The notes: generated by a model not told the origin, from the letters alone. Shown: positions 1 through 4,930, counted from the stretch's first letter. The stretch: DNA of 6,569 nucleotides from Moraxellaceae bacterium UBA2031 (GCA_002333145.1 DDBN01000123.1:1-6569); one strand, 5' to 3'. Translations and numbers: made by a program.

Positions 1-712
1 CTTTTGCATGACGGGTAAAAGTGGTTTGCTGCGCCAGATCAGCAGCATGGAGATCGTTGCCCAAGTGGTTCTAGCCCGACGCGCTCGCCTCGTTAAGAAA
101 GTTGTATTTATGGGCATGGGTGAGCCCGCCCATAACCTGGACAATGTGCTAGAAGCGATTGACCTTCTGGGCACCTATGGCGGCATTGGCCACAAGAATC
201 TAGTGTTCTCAACCGTCGGCGATTTACGCGTGTTTGAACGCTTGCCCCTGTTACGTATCAAACCCGCACTGGCGCTGTCACTGCATACAACCAAAGTGGA
301 ACTTCGGGAGCACTTACTACCGAGAGCGGCCCGTATCACGCCGGCTGACTTGGTAAACTTTGGTGAGTCCTATGCTCATGCCGGTGGCTATCCTGTGCAG
401 TATCAATGGACGCTGCTAAAGGGCATCAATGACGGTCAGGATGAGTTTGATGCGGTAATACGCCTGCTTAAGGGAAAAAAGGCTGTGCTCAACCTCATTC
501 CCTTCAATAGTTTAGAAGGAGATGATTACCAGCGCCCTGACAGCGAACATATTTTGGAAATAGTCCGTTATCTAAACGCTAATGGTGTGCTGGCTACGAT
601 TCGTAATAGTGCTGGCCAAGATATTGATGGTGGTTGCGGTCAGTTACGGGCTCGTGCCGTTAGCCAAGTACCCGCCCGCGCCCGCCGCCTGCCGTTTCAG
701 TCACTGCCCTGA
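1..712 (+). CDS. RlmN-like radical-SAM RNA methyltransferase, 5' partial
   Basis: This is the C-terminal 236 residues of a radical-SAM enzyme of the RlmN/Cfr family, which methylates C2 (RlmN) or C8 (Cfr) of adenine in RNA. The reading frame enters at the left edge as Phe-Cys-Met-Thr-Gly-Lys. That Cys is the last one of the CxxxCxxC motif that binds the 4Fe-4S cluster, so the first ATG (position 8) is internal and the true start lies outside the window. Further family blocks are VVFMGMGEP, STVGD, LALSLHT, LLKGIND, NLIPFN and DIDGGCGQL. The Cys in GGCGQL corresponds to the catalytic, methyl-carrying cysteine of RlmN. Several blocks differ from housekeeping RlmN (FCMTGK for FCATGK, LRQISSMEI for RNLT-EI), which suggests a paralogue whose RNA target is unknown. 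The protein ends in a short Arg/Pro-rich tail. The family assignment is firm; the RlmN-like label is an inference from motif similarity. Confidence 0.88.
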   Translation, partial: FCMTGKSGLLRQISSMEIVAQVVLARRARLVKKVVFMGMGEPAHNLDNVLEAIDLLGTYGGIGHKNLVFSTVGDLRVFERLPLLRIKPALALSLHTTKVELREHLLPRAARITPADLVNFGESYAHAGGYPVQYQWTLLKGINDGQDEFDAVIRLLKGKKAVLNLIPFNSLEGDDYQRPDSEHILEIVRYLNANGVLATIRNSAGQDIDGGCGQLRARAVSQVPARARRLPFQSLP

Positions 713-796
713 ACGCTGCCGGAATCCCCTTACTTTGTTCGTGAGCATAGCTGCTTAAAAAATTGATGTAATTGGCCATAAGTAATGCTGATCTAC

Positions 797-1441
797 TTAA
801 CCAAGTGCCTCATTCCATTTTTGCATCAGCTCCGTTAGCTGGTGAATCTGGCGCTCAAGACTTTGTAGTTCGTCCGTCGTTCCTTTTTCTCCACTAAACG
901 TTTCAATATTTTGTAGGGCTGGCGCTAAGGGGTGATCGGGGTTTTGCATCTTATAGACGCCAAGTTTCCAGCGCGTGTTATTCATCACCATGCGCCACAA
1001 CACCAGTTTGGTTGGCAGACTGATCTGGCTGAAATCCGTGAGCGCCCCAAAGGGCGTAAAGTCAGCACCAAACAATTGCACTCGCCCGGACTTTGGATCA
1101 GCCACCAAGGTAGCGGTACGTGGCGCGTCACACAGCAGCGCCAGCGCTCCTAAAATCTGTCCGGCAGAAAGATAGATTAATGCTTCTTTTTTCTTACGCG
1201 GCTCATACTTGCCATCGGGGTAGACGGCTAGTTGCCCGGAAAGTAGAAAGTAGAACGTTTTATCACGTGCATCTTTCTTGATTACCACCTCACCCGGTTC
1301 TGGCTCAAATAATTGTGAATGCTTGAGCAGCACCTTCATCTGGTCAGGATCGTTGAACATAAGGTCCTTATAGAAAGGAATCCCTGACAGCAAGTTATCC
1401 AGCGTATCGGCTGAGAGAGTAGAAACAGGCGTAGCTTTCAT
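797..1441 (-). CDS. Cyclic-nucleotide-binding-domain protein without HTH
   Basis: A 214-residue soluble protein with a cyclic-nucleotide-binding (CRP-type beta-roll) domain at about residues 35-135. Visible signs are the turn FEPEPGEVV (45-53), the strand FYFLLSGQLAVY (63-74), and the phosphate-binding cassette AGQILGALALLCDAPRTATL (93-112) with the conserved Arg-Thr-Ala at 108-110. The Glu normally following Gly in the cassette (FGE-L) is Ala here (G98-A99), so ordinary cAMP binding is doubtful. There is no C-terminal helix-turn-helix. Residues 140-165 look helical, and 186-213 form a short amphipathic, possibly coiled-coil segment. It is therefore more likely a signalling or partner-binding protein than a transcription factor. 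The frame is open back to 1489, but the ATG at 1441 has a GGAGG nine bases upstream, so that start is preferred. It faces the RlmN-like gene and diverges from sugE. The ligand is unknown. Confidence 0.85.
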   Translation of the reverse strand: MKATPVSTLSADTLDNLLSGIPFYKDLMFNDPDQMKVLLKHSQLFEPEPGEVVIKKDARDKTFYFLLSGQLAVYPDGKYEPRKKKEALIYLSAGQILGALALLCDAPRTATLVADPKSGRVQLFGADFTPFGALTDFSQISLPTKLVLWRMVMNNTRWKLGVYKMQNPDHPLAPALQNIETFSGEKGTTDELQSLERQIHQLTELMQKWNEALG

Positions 1442-1450
1442 AAGTGGCGA

Positions 1451-1455
1451 CCTCC
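1451..1455 (-). promoter_or_regulatory. Ribosome binding site of the cyclic-nucleotide-domain gene
   Basis: On the minus strand this reads GGAGG, a full Shine-Dalgarno core, nine bases before the ATG at 1441. It decides that start over the longer open frame beginning at 1489. It also forms part of a potential hairpin (1452-1467). Confidence 0.75.
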
Positions 1456-1465
1456 GTGTTGCCGG

Positions 1466-1471
1466 AGTATA
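1466..1471 (-). promoter_or_regulatory. Possible -10 element (TATACT) for the cyclic-nucleotide-domain gene
   Basis: The minus strand reads TATACT, matching five of six bases of the sigma-70 -10 consensus. Transcription would begin near 1459, giving a leader of about 18 bases. I see no good -35 hexamer 16-18 bases upstream, so the call is weak. Confidence 0.3.
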
Positions 1472-1546
1472 GCCTTCCCAAATTGCCACGTAACAGGCCT
1501 TATTCGTCTGTACACTGTCCCCAGTAGTTTTTTGTGGAGTCGTGTC

Positions 1547-1861
1547 ATGTCATGGCTAATCCTGCTCTTGGCAGGCTTTCTTGAGGTGGTGTGGGCTATC
1601 GGGCTTAAATACACCGAGGGGTTTACTCGTCTGTGGCCTACCGTGGGAACCTTGGCGGCTATGGCGATAAGCGTGGCGTTGCTGGGACTCGCCATGAAAC
1701 AACTGCCTGTGGGCACGGCCTATGCGGTGTGGGTGGGCATTGGTGCGGTAGGCACCGTCATCATGGGAATAATCCTGTTCCATGAACCCGCTACGCTGCC
1801 CCGTTTATTGAGCATGGGGCTGATTGTGGCAGGTATTATTGGGCTCAAGCTGTCGGCCTAA
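1547..1861 (+). CDS. sugE: SMR-family guanidinium exporter SugE/Gdx
   Basis: A 104-residue inner-membrane protein of the small multidrug resistance family, closely resembling E. coli SugE (Gdx), which exports guanidinium in exchange for protons as a dual-topology dimer. Four hydrophobic segments lie at about residues 3-20, 31-50, 57-77 and 84-102. Glu13, the essential proton/substrate carboxylate, is present. So are Trp16, Ser42, Tyr59 and Trp62, which line the binding site in the characterised Gdx subtype. The motifs GLKYTEGFTRL (19-29) and PVGTAYAVWVGIGAVG (54-69) are also SugE-like rather than EmrE-like. The ATG at 1547 has GGAG at 1536-1539, seven bases upstream. An upstream in-frame TTG at 1532 lies in front of this site and is not used. 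It starts 105 bases from the divergent cyclic-nucleotide-domain gene. Guanidine riboswitches often precede such genes, but I do not recognise one here. Identity is confident; substrate is by family. Confidence 0.95.
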   Translation: MSWLILLLAGFLEVVWAIGLKYTEGFTRLWPTVGTLAAMAISVALLGLAMKQLPVGTAYAVWVGIGAVGTVIMGIILFHEPATLPRLLSMGLIVAGIIGLKLSA

Positions 1862-1873
1862 GCAATACCAGTC

Positions 1874-1887
1874 TTGATATTAATCAA
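1874..1887 (+). promoter_or_regulatory. FNR/ANR operator
   Basis: The sequence TTGATATTAATCAA is a perfect TTGAT-N4-ATCAA palindrome, the consensus site for FNR/ANR-type oxygen-responsive regulators. Its centre (1880.5) is 41.5 bases before a start site predicted at 1922, the spacing of class II FNR-activated promoters. It lies 13 bases after the sugE stop codon and most plausibly serves the small gene at 1962. The operator is read directly from the sequence; its use is inferred. Confidence 0.75.
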
Positions 1888-1906
1888 GGCCCGCCGAACG
1901 GGGATT

Positions 1907-1915
1907 TGCTACTCT
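1907..1915 (+). promoter_or_regulatory. Extended -10 element of the FNR/ANR-type promoter
   Basis: TGCTACTCT fits the TGn-hexamer form of an extended -10 element, although the hexamer itself matches TATAAT at only three of six bases. Poor -10 and absent -35 elements are usual for activator-dependent promoters. With this element transcription would start near 1922, leaving a leader of about 40 bases. Confidence 0.5.
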
Positions 1916-1947
1916 TGATCATGGTTTCATGTGTAGTACCCCGTCTA

Positions 1948-1953
1948 AGAGGA
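1948..1953 (+). promoter_or_regulatory. Ribosome binding site of the HMA-like gene
   Basis: AGAGGA lies eight bases before the ATG at 1962. It argues for that start over the in-frame ATG at 1929, which would also put only about seven bases between the predicted transcription start and the start codon. Confidence 0.65.
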
Positions 1954-1961
1954 ATCGAATT

Positions 1962-2192
1962 ATGCTGTTTCGTATTGATAATTTGGCTACCAGCAGTGGT
2001 CCAGATGGCGTTGTTGCGGCAATCAAGGCGTTGGACTCATTGGCATGGGTCACCGTGGACGCGGCTGCCAGTAAAGTTAAGGTCGAGTGCATGGCACCGG
2101 CGGATCAAGTGGCTGCAGCGCTTCAGGCATCCGGGTTCGTTGTTGAGGCCGTGAAAGAGCACAGTGGTTGCTGCGGTGGTTGCGGCGGCTGA
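1962..2192 (+). CDS. Small HMA-like protein with Cys/Gly-rich C-terminus
   Basis: A 76-residue soluble protein that I do not recognise by name. Its pattern fits the beta-alpha-beta-beta-alpha-beta ferredoxin-like fold of heavy-metal-associated (HMA) domains: strand LFRIDNL (2-8), helix DGVVAAIKAL (15-24), strands WVTVDAA and KVKVEC (29-43), helix PADQVAAALQASG (46-58), strand FVVEAV (59-64). The usual N-terminal metal-binding CxxC is absent, its place held by TSSGPD (10-15). Instead the protein ends in HSGCCGGCGG, with Cys70, Cys71 and Cys74; Cys43 is the only other cysteine. A metal or redox role for the tail is possible but inferred. The gene follows a perfect FNR/ANR box and precedes the 134-aa gene by 46 bases, so the two are probably one transcription unit. 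An open reading frame, a good ribosome binding site and a consistent fold support a real gene. Confidence 0.8.
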   Translation: MLFRIDNLATSSGPDGVVAAIKALDSLAWVTVDAAASKVKVECMAPADQVAAALQASGFVVEAVKEHSGCCGGCGG

Positions 2193-2224
2193 TGTCCGCT
2201 GTTAGCGTTGCACCATTGTTGTTT

Positions 2225-2230
2225 TAAGGA
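2225..2230 (+). promoter_or_regulatory. Ribosome binding site fixing a GTG start
   Basis: TAAGGA sits eight bases before the GTG at 2239. No in-frame ATG occurs near the start of this protein, so this site is the main evidence for the GTG start. Confidence 0.65.
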
Positions 2231-2238
2231 TTGAGTTT

Positions 2239-2643
2239 GTGGATATTTCCAGTTTTGACGATCTCCTGCTGGCCGCGGGCCAGCAGTCTGAACCTCAGCG
2301 CCTGCTATTTGTGTTTGCCGCCAGCGAACTGCCAGAAGATGCCACTGAAGAGGAGCGTGTACGCTTCGAATCAGGCGAAGGTGGTGCACTAAAGCCAGTG
2401 ATGACGGTAGATAAACTCCCCGCTGAGGTTCCCTCATTCGACTCGCTGCTTGATGAGTCCAAAGGTACCGGGGCACACTGGGATATCGTGTTTGTGGCCA
2501 GCTTGTCCGGCCGTGCCGGCATGGTGCCAAACAGTGATGAGGCCAGCCAGCCGCTGCAGATGATGGTTCAGGCCATTCACACAGGCGGCGTGGGCAACTT
2601 CGTCGCATTCAGCCGCGATGGTGATATCGTTCGCTTCTTCTGA
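2239..2643 (+). CDS. Conserved 134-aa protein of unknown function
   Basis: A soluble acidic protein beginning at GTG, supported by TAAGGA eight bases upstream. I recall similar proteins of about 130-140 residues in beta- and gammaproteobacteria, often carrying the database name 'ribonucleotide reductase subunit alpha'. Nothing here supports that name: a class I alpha subunit is five to six times longer and has cysteine motifs, whereas this protein has no cysteine. Visible features are the N-terminal FDDLL helix (6-10), the strand RLLFVFAASELPED (21-34), an acidic helix (36-45), VMTVDKLPAEV (54-64), the strand WDIVFVASLSGRAG (81-94), a helix SQPLQMMVQAI (103-113), and the final strands NFVAFSRDGDIVRF (120-133). 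The alternation suggests a small alpha/beta domain. It lies 46 bases after the HMA-like gene, probably in the same FNR/ANR-controlled unit, and 69 bases before ridA. No function is proposed. Confidence 0.82.
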   Translation: MDISSFDDLLLAAGQQSEPQRLLFVFAASELPEDATEEERVRFESGEGGALKPVMTVDKLPAEVPSFDSLLDESKGTGAHWDIVFVASLSGRAGMVPNSDEASQPLQMMVQAIHTGGVGNFVAFSRDGDIVRFF

Positions 2644-2712
2644 CGGCACACCATTTGTCAGGGCTCACTTGCGGTGCTTGTGCGCTTGCAGTCATTTCTT
2701 GCGGAGACGCTC

Positions 2713-3096
2713 ATGAATCGCGCCATTATTTCCACTGACAAGGCTCCGGCCGCCATTGGCACTTACTCGCAGGCAGTGAAGGTTGGCAACACCATCTATT
2801 TGTCTGGCCAGATTGCCTTAGATCCGGTCACCATGGTGCTCTGTGAAGGCATTGAAGCCCAAGTCGTGCAGGTATTCGAGAATCTAAAAGCCGTGTGTGA
2901 AGCGGCAGGTGGTGGCCTACAGGACATTGCCAAACTCAATATCTTCCTGACTGACTTGTCTCATTTTGCACTGGTCAACGAGACCATGGCGAAATACTTC
3001 CAGCCCCCTTTTCCGGCCCGCGCTGCCGTTGGCGTAGCATCGCTACCGCGCGGTGCACTGGTGGAAATGGACGGGGTGATGGCACTGACCGGATAA
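2713..3096 (+). CDS. ridA: RidA family reactive enamine/imine deaminase
   Basis: A 127-residue cytosolic protein of the RidA (YjgF/YER057c/UK114) family, normally a homotrimer. These enzymes hydrolyse 2-aminoacrylate and related imines released by PLP-dependent enzymes such as threonine dehydratase, protecting PLP enzymes from inactivation. Family blocks in order are APAAIGTYSQAV (11-22), TIYLSGQIALDP (27-38), QVFENLKAVCEAAGG (53-67), KLNIFLTDL (74-82), PFPARAAVGVASLPRGALVEMD (99-120). Arg103 matches the conserved arginine that holds the substrate carboxylate, and Glu118 is the conserved C-terminal glutamate. Length is typical. The ATG at 2713 has GGAG at 2703-2706, six bases upstream; the open frame continues back to a GTG at 2674, which lies before the family's N-terminus. 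The gene may be read from its own promoter or through the unit upstream. It converges on the Sel1 gene. Confidence 0.95.
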   Translation: MNRAIISTDKAPAAIGTYSQAVKVGNTIYLSGQIALDPVTMVLCEGIEAQVVQVFENLKAVCEAAGGGLQDIAKLNIFLTDLSHFALVNETMAKYFQPPFPARAAVGVASLPRGALVEMDGVMALTG

Positions 3097-3112
3097 TCAA
3101 CTAGCCGTTAAA

Positions 3113-3160
3113 CTCCACCAAGCTAATTATCGATAATTGGATCGTTAAGGCTTGGTGGGG
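3113..3160. repeat. Inverted repeat with nested palindrome between convergent genes
   Basis: An 11-base arm at 3113-3123 (CTCCACCAAGC) pairs with 3150-3160 (GCTTGGTGGGG), all Watson-Crick except one G·T. The 26-base loop holds a perfect 14-base palindrome, AATTATCGATAATT, at 3125-3138. The structure lies between the convergent stop codons of ridA and the Sel1 gene and covers the last codons of the latter. It could stop or stabilise transcripts from both sides, but there is no T-run on either strand, so it is not a standard intrinsic terminator. The palindrome could equally be a protein-binding site. Confidence 0.55.
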
Positions 3161-3933
3161 GCCGGTGCCACCGGTGCAACTGCTGGCGAGCCTGCTGTAA
3201 CACCCCAACCCGCCAGCCGCTCCCATTCGGCTACGCGCCGGTCGGCATCAGCCAGTTCCTCTGCCGTGAGGAAGCGAGTCACCAATGCCTCGGCCGCCAC
3301 GGCCTCCTGATTGCCATTTTTGATGGCGAGGCGGTACCACATTACCGCCTCGACAAAGCTCAGCTCTACACCCTGTCCATTACGGTAAAGATTACCGAGC
3401 GCCATCATAGCGGCATTATTGCCGGCGGCGGCTGCCTGCTCATACCAGACACGAGCTCGTTCGTAGTCTGGTGAGGCTCCGTTAGTACCCGCATAGTCAT
3501 TGGCCACTAATATCATGGCTGGCACATTGCCTGCCTTAGCTGCACGTTCATACCAGACACGGGCAACCGCAAAATTGGGGCTCACTCCTGATCCGCGCGC
3601 AAACATGTCGGCCAGTGCCAGCATGGCATCAATGTGGCCTGCTTCAGCGGCACTGCGGTACAACTTCTCGGCACGCTTAATATCAAGTGCATACCCACCC
3701 CGCCCTTCTTGGTACATGCGGCCGAGCACATACCATGCACGAGGATCATCTGCTGTCTCATCGGTACCGAGCAATTCGCGTACACGCGAATAATTACCTT
3801 CCTGAAATGCCATAACAGCACGATCCGTCAGGGTGCGCTCAAAAACACTTTTCCATGCCTGTGCGGGACCAGTGCCCACGGTAAGCATCACCGCCAGCAG
3901 TAGTAAAAAATGTCTGAAAAATCGATTTACCAC
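3145..3933 (-). CDS. Exported Sel1-repeat (TPR-like) protein
   Basis: A 262-residue protein with a Sec signal peptide: basic MVNRFFRH, hydrophobic FLLLLAVMLTVG, and an Ala-Gln-Ala cleavage site after residue 26. The mature part holds about four Sel1-like repeats of 36 residues, at roughly 65-100, 101-136, 137-172 and 173-208, with the signature A-x-x-W/L-Y-x-x-A-A-x-x-G (AEKLYRSAAEAG, ARVWYERAAKAG, ARVWYEQAAAAG, AVMWYRLAIKNG). The C-terminus is an Ala/Pro-rich tail from about 246. Such repeats are protein-binding scaffolds, probably periplasmic here; the partner is unknown. Translation starts at GTG (3933) with GGAG at 3941-3944, seven bases upstream. It lies 66 bases after the SDR gene on the same strand and may be co-transcribed with it. 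Identity as a Sel1-repeat protein is firm; function is not known. Confidence 0.9.
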   Translation of the reverse strand: MVNRFFRHFLLLLAVMLTVGTGPAQAWKSVFERTLTDRAVMAFQEGNYSRVRELLGTDETADDPRAWYVLGRMYQEGRGGYALDIKRAEKLYRSAAEAGHIDAMLALADMFARGSGVSPNFAVARVWYERAAKAGNVPAMILVANDYAGTNGASPDYERARVWYEQAAAAGNNAAMMALGNLYRNGQGVELSFVEAVMWYRLAIKNGNQEAVAAEALVTRFLTAEELADADRRVAEWERLAGWGVTAGSPAVAPVAPAPTKP

Positions 3934-3940
3934 ACTACTA

Positions 3941-3944
3941 CTCC
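3941..3944 (-). promoter_or_regulatory. Ribosome binding site fixing a GTG start
   Basis: The minus strand reads GGAG seven bases before the GTG at 3933. The start gives a complete signal peptide, which supports it. Confidence 0.6.
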
Positions 3945-3952
3945 AATACGGC

Positions 3953-3977
3953 CACTCATGTGTTCACAACATGAGTG
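3953..3977. repeat. Perfect 9-bp inverted repeat upstream of the Sel1 gene
   Basis: CACTCATGT (3953-3961) and ACATGAGTG (3969-3977) are perfect inverted repeats around a 7-base loop. The element lies between the SDR stop codon and the Sel1 ribosome binding site. The neighbouring A-run (3981-3986) is on the wrong side to make a terminator: on the minus strand it reads as T's before the hairpin, and on the plus strand as A's after it. It could be an operator or an intercistronic mRNA hairpin. Confidence 0.5.
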
Positions 3978-3999
3978 CTTAAAAAATTAGGGCTTACGA

Positions 4000-4842
4000 T
4001 CAATGCGCCGCTAGTGACTGTATAACGGTCTCGTAGCCACTGCGAAAATCCGGGAATTGCCACGTGTACCCAAGCAAGGCCAGTCGTTGACTGGACAAGC
4101 GCTTACCGCATCCACTTGCTTTAAGCATTTCGTGAGCAACACGGGGTTTGCACATTCTGTCTGCAATCCAGTCGAGCACTTCATGTTGCTGAGCTGGCAA
4201 TTCATCAGTGCCAATATACAAGTCTTGCAGAGCTATTCCTGCGAGCGAGCGCACAATCAGAAAGCTCAGTATACCAGCCGCGTCATCTATATGGAGACGG
4301 TTAGTCCATAAGGGTGGCTCCGCCTGCACGGGCCTGCCTTCATCTATCCAGCGTAGCAAACGCAACCGCTCTGGGCCATATAGTCCCGAGCAGCGTACGA
4401 TTGTGGATGACCAGTGGGCATTACGCACCAACGCTTCGCTTTCAAGCAGCACACGGGCAGTCGCGCTGGCTGGGTTGGCGGGGCTCTCCTCATCAACAAC
4501 GCTGCCGTCAGCTTGGCCGTACACACTCGTCGATGATACCCAAAATACATGGCGCAGGTGTTGGCCGGAGAGTGCTTGTAGCAGGTTTTGTGTTCCATCG
4601 TGATAGGTCCGACGATAAGCATCAGCATCGTATCCGTCTGGACTGAGCAGAATGACCACGATATCGAGCCCGTCTGGCAGGCTCAGGCTATCTGGACGAG
4701 TGAGATCCCCCTGCAGCGTTGTGACGCCAGGCAGGGTAAATGATGAGCGACGCAGGCCAAACACGTCATGGCCGGCATCGGCAAGACGAATGGCCAGTCG
4801 CGAACCCACATCACCGCAGCCCGCAATCAATATTTTTGCCAT
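4000..4842 (-). CDS. Atypical SDR-family NAD(P)-binding protein (YeeZ-like)
   Basis: A 280-residue protein of the extended or atypical short-chain dehydrogenase/reductase (NAD-dependent epimerase/dehydratase) superfamily. The N-terminal Rossmann fold has KILIAGCGDVGSRLA (3-17), with glycines 8, 10 and 13 forming the dinucleotide loop, and Asp46 in GDL. HVFWVSSTSVYGQ (98-110) carries the Ser and Tyr of the active-site region, but the YxxxK lysine is missing (Tyr108 is followed by Gly-Gln-Ala-Asp). The following TARVLLESE, IVRCSGLYGPER (148-159) and NRLHIDDAAG (181-190) match the pattern I recall for E. coli YeeZ, whose reaction is not established. An oxidoreductase or cofactor-binding role is inferred. 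Its start is 88 bases from the divergent oxyR. The Shine-Dalgarno is weak (GGAA close to the ATG). Confidence 0.88.
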   Translation of the reverse strand: MAKILIAGCGDVGSRLAIRLADAGHDVFGLRRSSFTLPGVTTLQGDLTRPDSLSLPDGLDIVVILLSPDGYDADAYRRTYHDGTQNLLQALSGQHLRHVFWVSSTSVYGQADGSVVDEESPANPASATARVLLESEALVRNAHWSSTIVRCSGLYGPERLRLLRWIDEGRPVQAEPPLWTNRLHIDDAAGILSFLIVRSLAGIALQDLYIGTDELPAQQHEVLDWIADRMCKPRVAHEMLKASGCGKRLSSQRLALLGYTWQFPDFRSGYETVIQSLAAH

Positions 4843-4870
4843 GATTCCAATTTTCCGATAGCGTTAAACA

Positions 4871-4879
4871 ATGATAGCA
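4871..4879 (-). promoter_or_regulatory. Extended -10 promoter element for the SDR gene
   Basis: The minus strand reads TGCTATCAT: TGn followed by TATCAT, five of six matches to TATAAT. Transcription would begin near 4864, about 22 bases before the ATG at 4842. No convincing -35 element is present, which extended -10 promoters can tolerate. Confidence 0.4.
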
Positions 4880-4930
4880 GTTTGTCTTTGGGCAACTGTA
4901 TTACGCACGTGTATTTTCCGGAAAGTGCCC

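Noticed and set aside
752..764. A 13-base direct repeat, TGCTTAAAAAATT, also at 3976-3988
   Set aside because: Both copies are A/T-rich and lie in short intergenic gaps. A match of this length is expected by chance at a fair rate in 6.5 kb, and neither is preceded by a proper terminator stem for the neighbouring genes.
713..796. Intrinsic terminator between the RlmN-like gene and the convergent cyclic-nucleotide-domain gene
   Set aside because: The best stem (AGCA/TGCT near 744-754) is only four base pairs, and the adjacent A-run is on the wrong side for plus-strand termination.
1442..1546. Guanidine-II (mini-ykkC) riboswitch upstream of sugE
   Set aside because: The region has no tandem hairpins with ACGR loops; the one ACG near 1488-1490 lacks flanking complementary arms.
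1929..1961. An earlier ATG start for the HMA-like protein
   Set aside because: It would add 11 unlike residues, has no ribosome binding site, and lies only about seven bases from the predicted transcription start; AGAGGA at 1948-1953 points to 1962.
2123..2608. A 161-codon open frame on the minus strand over the HMA-like and 134-aa genes
   Set aside because: It runs antisense across two plus-strand genes with better starts, ribosome binding sites and family-like sequence. Its translation is rich in Arg, Pro, His and Trp with no recognisable domain.
4208..4603. Plus-strand open frames (up to 131 codons) inside the SDR gene
   Set aside because: They are antisense to a protein with clear Rossmann-fold motifs, and their low-complexity Ser/Arg-rich translations resemble no family.
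4857..4894. A complete OxyR operator (four ATAG/CTAT elements with 7-base gaps) in front of oxyR
   Set aside because: Only the first unit, ATAG-N7-CAAT, fits. The third and fourth elements expected at 4880-4883 and 4891-4894 do not match, so I do not annotate a full site.
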